Shown one piece after another: positions 16,253-25,274 of a stretch of DNA of 33,844 nt. Within the stretch, counting starts at the first letter, position 1. Each line of letters opens with the position of its first letter. The notes beneath the pieces are model-generated. The model saw only the letters and a list, made by a program, of their open reading frames with translations. It searched no databases and was not told where the DNA came from. The DNA comes from Eubacteriaceae bacterium UBA1433. GTDB taxonomy: Bacteria > Bacillota > Clostridia > Eubacteriales > UBA1433. The translations under genes and the position numbers were made by a program. Location: assembly GCA_002329295.1 (NCBI GenBank), contig DCTT01000009.1, forward strand, positions 1-33,844, in the 5' to 3' direction.

Positions 16253-16999
16253 TCATGTTCCTCGGCAGTCTTTGTCGTTATGTGGCAAGTGGAACCATAG
16301 CTGCAAATGGTCTTTGTTTTGTATGGCTTTTAGCAGTCTTTCTTCGCAATCGGGAACGGTTTTTTTCATTGTTCGAATCAGCTGTTTGATTTCGTCACGC
16401 TTGGTGTGGCCGTCTGCCGGGCAAGTTTTTGGCAAGATGGGCAAGGCAAGCTTGTTGGCTTGATAGATGATTTCTTTTTCCCAAACATAGATCATGGGGC
16501 GTATTAACGTGATTTGTTTGCGATCTAAAAAAGTAACGGGTTTAAAAGTGCTGATTTTCGCTTCATAAAGCATGGAAAGCAGCAAGGTTTCGATGGCATC
16601 GTTGGCATGATGGCCAAAAGCGATTTTGTGGCAACCCAACTTCAAGGCAGCGTTGTGCAATGCGCCTCGTTTTAAATTGGAACAAAGCGAGCAGGGATTT
16701 TTTTCTTTTCGAATGTCAAAAACGATTTGGCCGATATCGGTATGGATTATGGTGAGAGGAATATGTAGCTTAGCACAAAACACCTTTATTTCCTCATAAT
16801 TGCTGCCGGAAAAGCCCATGTCGATGCAAAGAGCATGCAGACGATAAGGGACAGGATAAAAGTATTGCAGCAAATGCAGGGCATAGAGCAGCATGACGCT
16901 GTCTTTGCCACCGGACAAACCCACTGCCAACAGCTCGTTTTTTTCTATCATTGCATATTCTTGCATGGCTCTGCGCATGCAGGATAAAATTCTTTTCAT
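16253..16999 (-). CDS. ttcA: TtcA-like tRNA 2-thiocytidine synthetase (PP-loop ATPase)
   Basis: A 248-residue PP-loop enzyme expected to thiolate C32 in certain tRNAs using ATP and a [4Fe-4S] cluster. Visible are the P-loop SGGKDS (in AVGLSGGKDSVMLLYAL), the CSLCSNLKRG pair of cysteines and the third conserved cysteine in TCPADGHTKR, which together define the TtcA/TtuA group, plus GHHANDAIETLL. ATG 16999 is chosen because the family core begins there; an upstream ATG at 17125 would add 42 residues unlike the family. The ribosome site (GGAAAT) is weak. TtcA fits better than TilS, which is present elsewhere in this window. Confidence 0.85.
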   Translation of the reverse strand: MKRILSCMRRAMQEYAMIEKNELLAVGLSGGKDSVMLLYALHLLQYFYPVPYRLHALCIDMGFSGSNYEEIKVFCAKLHIPLTIIHTDIGQIVFDIRKEKNPCSLCSNLKRGALHNAALKLGCHKIAFGHHANDAIETLLLSMLYEAKISTFKPVTFLDRKQITLIRPMIYVWEKEIIYQANKLALPILPKTCPADGHTKRDEIKQLIRTMKKTVPDCEERLLKAIQNKDHLQLWFHLPHNDKDCRGT

Positions 17000-17118
17000 C
17001 GAATGATTTCCGTTTTTTGCATTGTATTTATCATAGCTATTCAATTTTATAAGAAAAGTCAAATTTAAACAATGGTTATCAAAAATATTATTTCCTGAAA
17101 ACGGCAAAAGGCACGTGG

Positions 17119-17147
17119 TTGACAAAAAAGGAAAAAATCTTTATAAT
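17119..17147 (+). promoter_or_regulatory. Consensus promoter of metK
   Basis: Perfect TTGACA (17119-17124), 17-base spacer, perfect TATAAT (17142-17147). Transcription should start around 17154-17160, right at the riboswitch. Confidence 0.92.
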
Positions 17148-17160
17148 ACATAAAAAATAA

Positions 17161-17262
17161 ACCTTATAAAGAGCAGACGAGGGACGAGCCCGAGGACTCT
17201 GCGGCAACCTGCAAACAAGCAAGGTGCCAAAACTCGCAGCAAATGCTGGATGATGAGGAAAA
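17161..17262 (+). ncRNA. SAM-I riboswitch (S box) upstream of metK
   Basis: The conserved S-box blocks are present in order: CTTATAAAGAG, GAGGGAC...GCCCGA, GCGGCAACC, AAGGTGCCAA, a small hairpin GCAGCAAATGCTG and GATGAGG closing stem P1. The P2 arm differs from the usual sequence, but the change is paired (CAGA with TCTG). It senses S-adenosylmethionine, the product of metK, giving feedback control. Confidence 0.95.
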
Positions 17263-17272
17263 CCATTGGTGT

Positions 17273-17298
17273 AACCTCACGCTTGGAGGTTTTTTTTT
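17273..17298 (+). terminator. Riboswitch-controlled terminator before metK
   Basis: AACCTC (17273-17278), a 7-base loop and GAGGTT (17286-17291) followed by a long T-run to 17298. It lies 29 bases before the metK start. The left arm can also pair with the GATGAGG end of the aptamer, giving the usual on/off choice. Confidence 0.85.
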
Positions 17299-17326
17299 GT
17301 TACGACACAAAGAAAAAGGTGAAAAA

Positions 17327-18538
17327 ATGAAGAAATATTTTACATCGGAATCTGTAACGGAGGGGCATCCCGACAAAATCTGTGATCAGATATCGGATGC
17401 GGTCTTGGATGAAATTTTAAGCCATGACCCCATGGCGCGTGTGGCTTGTGAAGTGGTGGTCAACACAGGGTTGGTGCTGGTGGTGGGGGAAATTACTACA
17501 AATTGTTATGTGGACATTGATAAAATTGCACGAGCTACCATTAAAGAAATCGGTTATGATCGTGCCAAGTATGGTTTTGATGCAGAAACCTGTGCGATCT
17601 TGGTGAGTATTGATGAACAGTCGCGAGACATTGCTTTGGGTGTGGACACTTCCTTAGAGGGCAAAAGCGGCAGTGAAGATATTTATGAGCGAATCGGAGC
17701 GGGCGATCAAGGAATGATGTTTGGCTATGCCTGCGATGAAACCGCGGAGTTTATGCCGCTGCCGATTCAGCTGGCAAACAAATTGGCCAGACGGCTCGCC
17801 GAAGTGCGCAAAAACAAACTCTTGAAATATTTGCGTCCCGACGGAAAAACGCAGGTAACGGTAGAATATGGACAGGACGATAAAGTCAAACGCATAGAAG
17901 CCATTGTCATTTCGGCACAGCATGGAGAAGAAGTGAAGCAGGAGCAAATTCGAAAAGATATCATTGAGCACGTGATCTTGCCCGTCATTGATAAGGGGCT
18001 TTTAGATGAAAAGACAAAGATTTATATAAATCCCACCGGGAGATTTGTTACCGGCGGCCCCAAGGGTGACAGCGGGCTTACGGGGCGAAAAATCATCGTA
18101 GACACCTACGGCGGATATTGCGGGCACGGCGGCGGCGCTTTTTCGGGAAAAGATCCTACCAAAGTAGATCGGACAGCGGCTTATATGGCGCGGCATATTG
18201 CGAAAAACATCGTTGCCGCAGGCCTGGCGAAGCGATGTGAAATTCAGCTTTCTTATGCCATTGGTGTGGCGCGTCCGTTGTCGGTGTTTGTCAACACCTA
18301 TGGAACCGGTGTAATCAAGGACACAAAGATTGCCGAAATCATTCAAAAGGAGTTTGACTTGCGACCGGCAGCCATTATTGAATATTTGCAATTGCGCCGA
18401 CCTATTTATAAACAAACGGCTGCTTACGGACATTTTGGAAGAGAGGATTTAAATTTGCCCTGGGAAGAAGTCAACAAGGTTGAAGTACTGCAAAAATATC
18501 GCATGGAAGGGAAAACAAAGAGTGAAGAGTCAAAGTAA
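17327..18538 (+). CDS. metK: S-adenosylmethionine synthetase
   Basis: Makes S-adenosylmethionine from methionine and ATP. The 403-residue protein has the ATP-site motif GHPDK near the N terminus (about 14-18), the [12 protein letters not shown] motif (about 125-136) and the glycine-rich [19 protein letters not shown] motif (about 267-285). ATG 17327 begins [10 protein letters not shown], the usual start, with AAGGTGA upstream; a longer frame from 17243 would start inside the riboswitch. Controlled by the SAM-I riboswitch. The 3' end overlaps the ybaK-like gene. Confidence 0.98.
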   Translation: MKKYFTSESVTEGHPDKICDQISDAVLDEILSHDPMARVACEVVVNTGLVLVVGEITTNCYVDIDKIARATIKEIGYDRAKYGFDAETCAILVSIDEQSRDIALGVDTSLEGKSGSEDIYERIGAGDQGMMFGYACDETAEFMPLPIQLANKLARRLAEVRKNKLLKYLRPDGKTQVTVEYGQDDKVKRIEAIVISAQHGEEVKQEQIRKDIIEHVILPVIDKGLLDEKTKIYINPTGRFVTGGPKGDSGLTGRKIIVDTYGGYCGHGGGAFSGKDPTKVDRTAAYMARHIAKNIVAAGLAKRCEIQLSYAIGVARPLSVFVNTYGTGVIKDTKIAEIIQKEFDLRPAAIIEYLQLRRPIYKQTAAYGHFGREDLNLPWEEVNKVEVLQKYRMEGKTKSEESK

Positions 18539-18989
18539 GGTGGAAATATTTTTAAAACAACACGGGTATGACAAAGAAGTGATTTATTTCAATCAAAGCA
18601 GCGCCACGGTGCCCTTAGCAGCAGTGGCGTTAGGGGTCAGCGAAGCAGAGATTGCAAAAAGTCTTACTTTTTTGTTAAAGGAAAAAAATATTGTTTTAGT
18701 AATGTGCGGGACGGCTCGCGTCGATAATAAAAAATTCAAGCAGGCCTTTGGATGTAAGGCAAAAATGGCCACGGCACAAGAAACGCTGCAGATCACGACT
18801 TATCCCGTAGGCGGCGTGTGCCCTTTTGCATTGCCTGACGAAGTGCAAGTGTATTTGGATATTTCATTGCAGCGATTTGAACGTGTATTTCCTGCGGCGG
18901 GAACAGCGGCATCCGCAGTGGATATTACGGTAAAAGCGTTAGAGAATATCACAGGCGGCATCTGGGTGGACGTTGCAAAAGAAGAATAA
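18522..18989 (+). CDS. YbaK/ProX-type aminoacyl-tRNA deacylase
   Basis: A 155-residue stand-alone editing domain that hydrolyses mischarged tRNA (Cys- or Ala-tRNA-Pro in characterised relatives). Family landmarks are [20 protein letters not shown] with the catalytic-type lysine, and [17 protein letters not shown]; the last matches the GG(V/T)xPFG loop. I chose GTG 18522, which places the N terminus in register with the usual family start and overlaps metK by 17 bases. GTG 18540 is an alternative. The ribosome site is weak (AAGG about 11 bases upstream), so coupling to metK translation is likely. Confidence 0.88.
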   Translation: MKSQSKVEIFLKQHGYDKEVIYFNQSSATVPLAAVALGVSEAEIAKSLTFLLKEKNIVLVMCGTARVDNKKFKQAFGCKAKMATAQETLQITTYPVGGVCPFALPDEVQVYLDISLQRFERVFPAAGTAASAVDITVKALENITGGIWVDVAKEE

Positions 18990-19175
18990 TAGGCGTCCGG
19001 TTCGTGAGCGTTTTTTTCTCGCAGGATGTTTCTCATCAAAATCCAATAAATTATTAATGAAATCTTAAGAAAAGCCTTTGAATATTTTCATGAAAGCGAG
19101 TATAATGATATTCAGGCAGAAAAAAGAATCCCATTTTTTTCAGAATAAGCGAAACATAAGTGAGAAACAGACAAA
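18990..19175 (+). promoter_or_regulatory. Intergenic region with promoter for the glycosyltransferase gene
   Basis: TTGAAT (19078-19083), a 17-base spacer and a perfect TATAAT (19101-19106) lie 70 bases before the next gene. No clear terminator for the metK unit is visible; a T-run at 19012-19018 has no good stem before it. Confidence 0.6.
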
Positions 19176-20297
19176 ATGAAAATTTTAATTATGACTTGTA
19201 AATTTGGTATGGGGCATTATATTGCTGCCAAAAACTTAGAAGAAAAAATTGAACAAAGCGACTTAGAGGCACAAAGCGAGGTAGTGGATTTTTCACAGAT
19301 TGTTTTGGGTGATACAAGTCGCTGGTTTTATGCGATTTACAAAACCGTAATCGGCAAGACGAGCCGGTTATATTACCTTATATATAAGAATACTTTGAAT
19401 GCCGACGGTCGGTTGGAAAGAGTGCTCAAAACGCCGCAAAAATATATTGAAAAGAAATTGGAAACCGAAATACATCGACACAACCCGGATGTGATTATTT
19501 CTACGTATTCCCTGGCTTCTCATTTTTTGGCGGAATATAAGTACAGCAGAAAAATGCAAACGCCGCTGATTACTTGTGTCACGGATCTCAGTGCCCACGA
19601 GGTATGGATTCATGAAAATACGGATTATTATTTGGTGGCAACGCAACAAACGAAAAAAGATTTGATCAATCGAGGAATTGATGCGCGAAGCATTAGCGTC
19701 TTTGGTATTCCCGTGTCAAAAAAATATGAACAGGGATTTGTAACAGAGTCAAAAAAAGTTCCCGCAAGACGAGGAAAGAAAAAAGAATTGCTGATGATGG
19801 GTGGCGGATTGGGGCTGTTGCCGACGAATATGGAATTTTATCGTAAGCTGGATCATCTGCCTAATTTGCATAGTACGATTATTTGCGGGGAAAACAAAAG
19901 ATTATATCGTCGTCTTGTCAAAGAGGAATTTAAAAATATCGAAATACAAGGTTTTTGTCATAATGTATCAGATTATATGCAGCGAGCAGATATTTTGATT
20001 TCGAAGCCGGGCGGTTTGACGACTTTCGAGGCTATTTATGCCGAAGTGCCGCTGTTATCCTTTGCGCCGTATTTGCCGCAAGAGAGGACAAATGCCGCTT
20101 ACATTGTCTCGCAGGAAATGGGCTGTATTTTACCGAAGAAAACAGAAGATATTTTGACAGTCGTGCAAAAAATTGCCGAAAATAAAGAGTTGTTGAAAAA
20201 TTATCGAACCAATATGCGACAAGCGAAGCAATGCCTGGTAAAAACGGCATTGGTTGAGTTTTTGTGCCAAGCCGAAAGGCGTGTGTACGTTTCGTGA
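19176..20297 (+). CDS. MGDG synthase/UgtP-type glycosyltransferase (GT28)
   Basis: A 373-residue family 28 glycosyltransferase, expected to add hexose to diacylglycerol at the inner face of the membrane. The N-terminal domain (about 1-180) has the GMGHYIAA acceptor-side motif, as in monogalactosyldiacylglycerol synthases and UgtP. The C-terminal donor-binding domain has MGGGLGLLPT (about 208-217) and the ISKPGGLTTFEA sugar-nucleotide motif (about 274-285). No signal peptide is present. The start at 19176 has only a weak ribosome site. Sugar donor and product are inferred from the family. A decayed polysaccharide deacetylase follows 5 bases later. Confidence 0.88.
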   Translation: MKILIMTCKFGMGHYIAAKNLEEKIEQSDLEAQSEVVDFSQIVLGDTSRWFYAIYKTVIGKTSRLYYLIYKNTLNADGRLERVLKTPQKYIEKKLETEIHRHNPDVIISTYSLASHFLAEYKYSRKMQTPLITCVTDLSAHEVWIHENTDYYLVATQQTKKDLINRGIDARSISVFGIPVSKKYEQGFVTESKKVPARRGKKKELLMMGGGLGLLPTNMEFYRKLDHLPNLHSTIICGENKRLYRRLVKEEFKNIEIQGFCHNVSDYMQRADILISKPGGLTTFEAIYAEVPLLSFAPYLPQERTNAAYIVSQEMGCILPKKTEDILTVVQKIAENKELLKNYRTNMRQAKQCLVKTALVEFLCQAERRVYVS

Positions 20298-20302
20298 GCA
20301 TC

Positions 20303-20642
20303 ATGATCCTTTTAGTGGTGCTGCTGTCGGCGTAGCGATGCTCTATTCTCGCTTTCACCACTTTTTATCAACATTTTCCAATTCATCAATGCAACGAAGA
20401 AGTGCAAATTTTATTGACCTTTGATGATAGTCCGAATCCGATTTACACCAAGTGGCTGATGGAAATGTTGAAAGAAGATGATACGGCGAGTTTTTTAGTA
20501 ATATACGGTGTTGTTGCAACGTTGATTATGCATAAAAAACAAACAAAAGCACCTTTGAACAAAAAGCGCATTTTATTTACAAAAAGATGTGAAAGAGACA
20601 GGGGAATCAGAAACAGATATTGAACTTTTAAACGAAGTATGA
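20303..20642 (+). pseudogene. Decayed polysaccharide deacetylase (NodB family) gene
   Basis: An ATG at 20303 opens MILLVVLLSA, a membrane-anchor-like start, then a TAG at 20333-20335. Sense continues one frame over (VAMLYSRFHHF), then returns to the first frame for the NodB entry ILLTFDDSPNPIYTKWL and ASFLVIYG. After about 20519 the homology stops; the HxxxH zinc motif and the rest of the domain are missing. A coherent tail in a third frame, KDVKETGESETDIELLNEV with a TGA at 20640-20642, may be the original C terminus, which would make this an internal deletion plus two frame breaks. The usual TFDDGP also reads TFDDSP. It probably once formed an operon with the glycosyltransferase. Confidence 0.75.
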
Positions 20643-20650
20643 TAGAATTC

Positions 20651-20928
20651 GTAAGCCGTACTATGTGGGGAGTTAGCGGTGCCTTGTAACCTGCAATCCG
20701 CTATAGCAGGACAGAATCCCCTTTGGAGGTATATCGGCAGTCGGTTCAGGGACTGCATTTTGAAGCGTTGACCATAGGGCTTCGTGCAATACAATTCGGC
20801 GAACCCCGTCAGGTCTGGAAGGAAGCAGCGGTAAACTGATAATTTGTATGTGCCGCGAAATTACCTTATGCGAGCCGAAGATGCAGAAACACCGGTTATC
20901 GGGTATCGAAAAAGGGTGTACGGCATAC
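20651..20928 (+). ncRNA. ffs: Signal recognition particle RNA, large Bacillota type with Alu domain
   Basis: About 278 bases. The ends pair (GTAAGCCGTAC at 20651-20661 with GTACGGCATAC at 20918-20928). The Alu part shows GGGGAGTTAGCGGTGCC and CCTGCAATCCGCTATAGCAGG, and the S-domain apex has the near-universal GTCAGGTCTGGAAGGAAGCAGC in two overlapping pieces, with the Ffh-binding loop. The order and size match the B. subtilis scRNA. A TATGAT box (20638-20643) lies 7 bases upstream, and a terminator follows. Confidence 0.97.
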
Positions 20929-20948
20929 ATTGTATGGATTTTATCAAG

Positions 20949-20974
20949 CAGGCGCTAGGCGCCTGTTTCATTTT
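20949..20974 (+). terminator. Terminator after the SRP RNA
   Basis: CAGGCGC (20949-20955), a 3-base loop and GCGCCTG (20959-20965), followed by TTTCATTTT. The spacing from the RNA end is about 20 bases. Confidence 0.8.
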
Positions 20975-21013
20975 CAGAAACGAAAAAGATGGTTTTGGAG
21001 CAAGATCTCAGCA

Positions 21014-22408
21014 ATGATTACCGTAGAAAGCTTTGAGAAAAAACTGCAAAATTTTATTGCCGAAAATCGATTGATAGGCAGCGGAGAACACATACTCATA
21101 GCGCTGTCCGGCGGTGTAGATTCGGCGGTATTGTTGTATGCCTTGAAACAGGTGAGCGAAGAGGAATCATTTACACTTTCCGCATTACATGTCAATCATA
21201 AGTTGCGGGGTGCAGCTGCCTCAAAAGACGAACAAAAGGCGAGAGAAATGTGCGCTATGCTCGGCGTGCCGTTTTATTGTGTACATGAAGATGTGGCAGC
21301 TTATGCAAAACAAAACAAGATATCGGTGGAGTTGGCGGGAAGAAAAATTCGATATCAAAAACTCTTCGCTTTAAAAAAAATAGTGCAAGCAGACAAAATC
21401 GCCACAGCACATCATTTGCAGGATCATGTCGAAACCGTGGTGATGCGCTGTTTGCGCGGCAGCGGCATCGCAGGGTTGCAGGGGATTGCCGCAAAACGAC
21501 AGGACGGTGTCATTCGACCGTTGTTAATCTTTGATAAGGACGAAATTTTCGACTATGCACACAGGCGAAAGATAAAATATGCTATCGATGCCACCAATGC
21601 GCAAAACAACTACACGCGCAATCGGATACGCAATGTGTTTATTGCTCGCTGCAAAGAAATTGACGAACATTTTGAGACCTATGTGCGGCGATTGGCAAGA
21701 TGTGCGAGGGAGCTCAACGAACAAATAGAGAGAGAAATTGAAGACGGCAAAAGGCAGATTGTTTTGCAAAATGGAAAAGTAATGCTGCCTTTTGAAACGG
21801 TACAACAGCTAAAGCCGTATTTGCGATCATATCTGATTCGCGCTATGTTTGAACGCATAGAAGCTTTGTCAAATATTGAGGAGCGGCACATTCAACAAAT
21901 TTTGTCCATGCCTTCTGATAAGACTGTCTGGAAGTTGCATATGCCCGGGAATATTTGTTTCGAGAGAGAATACGAAAGATATCAAATCAAAAAAAAGCAG
22001 TCTCCAATCCAAGAAAAATCTTTGTTGTGTTTTATCGTAAACAAAAGCGGAAAAACGGAAATTCAAGAATTGAATAAAGTCGTTTGGATAGAACCTGTAG
22101 AAAAGTTTGAGAAAAATAGGCTTCGCTTATATGAAAAATACATTGATTGTGATAAAATAAACGGAAATCTTTGTTTGCGAAACAAAAGAGAACGTGATCG
22201 ATTTTCTCCCTTGGGACTTATAGGCAGCAAAAGCTTGAAGAAGTATTTTATTGATTGCAAAATTCCCAAAACGGCAAGAAACAACGTCATGCTTTTATGT
22301 GATGAAAAAGAAATCATTTGGGTTTTGGGTCATGAAATCAGCGAAAAATATAAAGTGGACGCACAAACCAAAAATATTATAAAAATTACAGTCATGCAAC
22401 TGAGATAG
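21014..22408 (+). CDS. tilS: tRNA(Ile)-lysidine synthetase
   Basis: Converts C34 of tRNA-Ile(CAU) to lysidine so that AUA is read as isoleucine. The 464-residue protein has the PP-loop SGGVDSAVLLYAL (about 30-42), HVNHKLRG and ATAHHLQDHVETVVMR, then the TilS substrate-binding and C-terminal domains ending in GHEISEKYKV. ATG 21014 is chosen over an upstream in-frame ATG at 20930, since the extra residues would be read through the terminator of the SRP RNA. The ribosome site (GGAG, 13 bases upstream) is poor. First gene of the tilS-hpt-ftsH unit. Confidence 0.95.
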   Translation: MITVESFEKKLQNFIAENRLIGSGEHILIALSGGVDSAVLLYALKQVSEEESFTLSALHVNHKLRGAAASKDEQKAREMCAMLGVPFYCVHEDVAAYAKQNKISVELAGRKIRYQKLFALKKIVQADKIATAHHLQDHVETVVMRCLRGSGIAGLQGIAAKRQDGVIRPLLIFDKDEIFDYAHRRKIKYAIDATNAQNNYTRNRIRNVFIARCKEIDEHFETYVRRLARCARELNEQIEREIEDGKRQIVLQNGKVMLPFETVQQLKPYLRSYLIRAMFERIEALSNIEERHIQQILSMPSDKTVWKLHMPGNICFEREYERYQIKKKQSPIQEKSLLCFIVNKSGKTEIQELNKVVWIEPVEKFEKNRLRLYEKYIDCDKINGNLCLRNKRERDRFSPLGLIGSKSLKKYFIDCKIPKTARNNVMLLCDEKEIIWVLGHEISEKYKVDAQTKNIIKITVMQLR

Positions 22409-22416
22409 GAGTCGGG

Positions 22417-22968
22417 ATGCACAGGGATGTTGAAAGAATATTATTGACCAAAGAACAGATTGATGATAAAGTGGAATCCATTGCAAAAGAAATTGATAGA
22501 GATTATGCAAATACCGTACCTGTGTTGCTTTGCATACTCAATGGCGGAGTAGTTTTTGCCGTAGATCTAATGCGGCAGATGAAAGTAGACGTAGAAATTG
22601 ATTTCATGCAAGTGAGTTCTTATGGAAAAGGCATGCAGAGCAAGGGAGAAATCACGATTCTCAAAGATGCTTATCTGGACTTAAAAGGCAGAGATGTCAT
22701 TGTGATCGAAGACATTGCCGACACCTGTATTACGCTGAAAGAGGTGCTGAAAAAACTGAAAGAGCATCAGCCCAAGAGCCTTCGGCTGTGTGTGTTAATC
22801 AACAAAACCGGTGTGCGCAAACCTTCGGAAGAAATCGATATCGACTATAAAGGATTTGATATCCCCAATGTGTTTGCGGTGGGATACGGGTTGGATTATG
22901 CAAACAGGTATCGCGATTTACCCTATGTAGGCATATTAAAACCGAAGGTCTATGATTCAGAAAAATAA
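22417..22968 (+). CDS. hpt: Hypoxanthine phosphoribosyltransferase
   Basis: Salvages hypoxanthine and guanine to IMP and GMP with PRPP. The 183-residue protein shows LNGGVVFAVDL, the flexible-loop SSYGKG motif, the PRPP-binding strand VIVIEDIADTCITL and GYGLDYANRYRDLPYVG, which are diagnostic. In the PRPP loop, Gly in the usual D[ST]G is replaced by Cys (DTC). It starts 8 bases after tilS and is followed by ftsH after 18 bases, the classical Bacillota order. Confidence 0.95.
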   Translation: MHRDVERILLTKEQIDDKVESIAKEIDRDYANTVPVLLCILNGGVVFAVDLMRQMKVDVEIDFMQVSSYGKGMQSKGEITILKDAYLDLKGRDVIVIEDIADTCITLKEVLKKLKEHQPKSLRLCVLINKTGVRKPSEEIDIDYKGFDIPNVFAVGYGLDYANRYRDLPYVGILKPKVYDSEK

Positions 22969-22986
22969 CAAGTTAGGAATTGGACG

Positions 22987-24822
22987 ATGAAAAAAAATTT
23001 AAGAGTAGTGATATTTTATATGTTCGTCATTTCGGGTATCATGTTCATATTGATGACGCTGAACAATGTCAAAGCCAGAGCGGAGTTTATTCCCTATAGC
23101 CAGGCGATCCAACATTTGGAAGCGGAAAATGTGGATGCGATGACCATTGACAAAGGGAAATATATCGCTGTATTGAAATTGAAAAATGGTACAGAGGCCA
23201 AGACATATATTCCTTATACATCCTTTGATGAATTGATTTTAAAATACATTCAACCCGGCGGGATCAAGGTGAACTATATCATCCCTGCCAACAATTCCTG
23301 GATCAGTACGTTGCTGCCGTTGTTGTTGATGGTAGGAGTGATGGTTTTTGTATTTTATTTACTGAATCAGCAGTCTTCGGGTGGCGGCAAAGTCATGGGC
23401 TTCGGCAAAAGCAGTGCAAAAATGTTTACGCCGGGAAATAAAAAAGTGACGTTTAAAGATGTTGCAGGCGCTGATGAAGAAAAGGAAGAAATGGCCGAAA
23501 TAGTGGATTTCTTAAAAAATCCCGGAAAGTATGAAGCCTTGGGCGCCGAGATCCCCAAAGGAATCTTAATGTTTGGACCTCCGGGAACAGGAAAAACTTT
23601 ATTGGCCAGAGCAGTGGCGGGAGAAGCGGACGTGCCGTTTTTTACCGTGAGCGGTTCGGAGTTTGTGGAAATGTTTGTAGGGGTAGGCGCCTCGCGTGTT
23701 CGCGATTTATTTGATACGGCAAAGAAAAATGCGCCGTGTATTGTATTTATCGATGAAATTGACGCAGTGGGCAGGCAAAGGGGAACCGGACTCGGCGGCG
23801 GTCATGACGAAAGAGAGCAGACGCTGAACCAGTTGCTGGTAGAGATGGACGGATTTGGCGCACATGAAAACATCATTATTATGGCAGCCACGAACCGGCC
23901 TGATGTATTGGATCCTGCGCTTCTGAGACCCGGCAGGTTTGATCGACAGATCGTCATTAACGTGCCGGATGTAAAGGGCAGAGAAGAAATTCTTCAGATT
24001 TATGTGAGAAATAAACCCATTGATGAAAGTGTGGACTTAAAAGTCATTGCAAAAGGGACGGTGGGATTTACCGGAGCGGATCTCGAAAATCTGGTCAATG
24101 AAGCGGCGTTGTTAGCGGCGCGTCGAGGAAAAAGAGCCATTACGGATGATGAAATGGAAGAGGCAAAAAAACGCATTCTTGCCGGCCCTGAAAAGAAAAG
24201 CCGCGTCGTGACCGAAGAAGACAAAGAAATCACGGCGATTCACGAAGTGGGTCATGCGGTAGTGATGCAAGTGCTGGAAAATTGTGACGAAGTCCATGAA
24301 ATTTCCATTATTCCGCGCGGAATGGCGGCAGGATACACCATTTCATTGCCTGAAAATGACGCGGTGCACATGAAGAAACAAAAACTGCTGGATAACATTG
24401 CCGGGTTGTTAGGCGGCAGAGCAGCGGAAAAAGTGGTGTTGGATGATATTTGTACCGGCGCCACCAACGACATTGAGCGCGCTACGGAATTGGCACGCAG
24501 AATGGTTACGGAATTTGGAATGAGCGAGCTGTTGGGGCCGATGACCTTTGGAACCGATGCGCAGGAAGTGTTTATCGGGCGAGATTTTGGCAGAGCAAGG
24601 AACTACAGTGAAGAAGTAGCGGCAGCCATCGACAAAGAAATCAGAAGCATCATTGACAATGCCTATGAGCGGGCGCAACAAATTATTATTGAACACAGAA
24701 CTGCTTTTGACCGCATTACAAAAGCGCTGTTGGAAAAGGAAACGTTAAAAGGTGAAGAATTCCGCGCATTGTTTTTAGAAGCGGAACCTTCGGCGCAAAT
24801 TGAAAAGAAGGAAACAGAATAA
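22987..24822 (+). CDS. ftsH: ATP-dependent zinc metalloprotease FtsH
   Basis: Membrane-bound AAA+ protease that degrades damaged membrane proteins and regulatory targets. The 611-residue protein has two N-terminal membrane helices (about 7-27 and 102-121) around an extracytoplasmic domain, AAA+ Walker A GPPGTGKT (about 197-204), Walker [11 protein letters not shown], the second region of homology [20 protein letters not shown] and the zinc site HEVGH (about 419-423, usually HEAGH) with GATNDIERA supplying the third ligand. It is full length. The next gene begins 44 bases later without a clear terminator. Confidence 0.98.
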   Translation: MKKNLRVVIFYMFVISGIMFILMTLNNVKARAEFIPYSQAIQHLEAENVDAMTIDKGKYIAVLKLKNGTEAKTYIPYTSFDELILKYIQPGGIKVNYIIPANNSWISTLLPLLLMVGVMVFVFYLLNQQSSGGGKVMGFGKSSAKMFTPGNKKVTFKDVAGADEEKEEMAEIVDFLKNPGKYEALGAEIPKGILMFGPPGTGKTLLARAVAGEADVPFFTVSGSEFVEMFVGVGASRVRDLFDTAKKNAPCIVFIDEIDAVGRQRGTGLGGGHDEREQTLNQLLVEMDGFGAHENIIIMAATNRPDVLDPALLRPGRFDRQIVINVPDVKGREEILQIYVRNKPIDESVDLKVIAKGTVGFTGADLENLVNEAALLAARRGKRAITDDEMEEAKKRILAGPEKKSRVVTEEDKEITAIHEVGHAVVMQVLENCDEVHEISIIPRGMAAGYTISLPENDAVHMKKQKLLDNIAGLLGGRAAEKVVLDDICTGATNDIERATELARRMVTEFGMSELLGPMTFGTDAQEVFIGRDFGRARNYSEEVAAAIDKEIRSIIDNAYERAQQIIIEHRTAFDRITKALLEKETLKGEEFRALFLEAEPSAQIEKKETE

Positions 24823-24866
24823 TATAGTTGAATCAGCAAAATTGATGAAAATATGGAGGAAAAAAT

Positions 24867-25241
24867 ATGGAATTTGATGTAAAAGTCGGCATGAGCAAAG
24901 AATTGGAAACCGTTGTGACGCAAGATATGACGGCACAACATATGGGAAGCGGTTCAGCTCAAGTACTTTCGACGCCTTACATGATTACTTTAATGGAAAT
25001 GGCCAGCTTTGAAGCTGCACAAGAAGGTCTTCCCGAAAACTTTACCACAGTGGGAACGCGTGTTTGTGTGGATCACTTGGCAGCGACTCCGGTAGGCGGA
25101 ACGGTGACTACCAAAGCAGTTCTCAGAGAAATCGACAGAAAGAAACTGATGTTTGATGTGGAGAGCTATTACGGTGAAAAAATGATCGGAAAAGGCACCC
25201 ATGATCGATTTATTATCGATACGACAAAGTTTGGAAAGTAA
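24867..25241 (+). CDS. FlK-like acyl-CoA thioesterase (hotdog fold)
   Basis: A 124-residue hotdog-fold protein resembling the fluoroacetyl-CoA thioesterase FlK group. The stretch STPYMITLMEMASF supplies Thr and Glu, and VCVDHLAATPVGG supplies His, at the relative places of the FlK catalytic Thr-Glu-His set. Most Clostridia-type relatives are annotated only as thioesterases, and their substrate is unknown; fluoroacetate is not implied. ATG 24867 has GGAGG 7 bases upstream. A bidirectional terminator follows. Confidence 0.85.
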   Translation: MEFDVKVGMSKELETVVTQDMTAQHMGSGSAQVLSTPYMITLMEMASFEAAQEGLPENFTTVGTRVCVDHLAATPVGGTVTTKAVLREIDRKKLMFDVESYYGEKMIGKGTHDRFIIDTTKFGK

Positions 25242-25245
25242 AAAA

Positions 25246-25274
25246 TAAAAAAACCGCACAAGTGCGGTTTTTTT
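25246..25274. terminator. Bidirectional terminator between the thioesterase gene and dusB
   Basis: A run of A, CCGCA, a 4-base loop, TGCGG and a run of T form a long symmetric hairpin good for both strands; it borders the stop codons of both converging genes. Confidence 0.9.

Noticed and set aside
20296..20343. GAGCATC/GATGCTC inverted repeat after the glycosyltransferase
   Set aside because: The loop is about 34 bases and there is no T-run; it lies in decayed coding sequence and is not a convincing terminator.
20930..21013. A longer tilS start at ATG 20930
   Set aside because: The added residues are encoded through the SRP RNA end and its terminator; the family core begins at ATG 21014.
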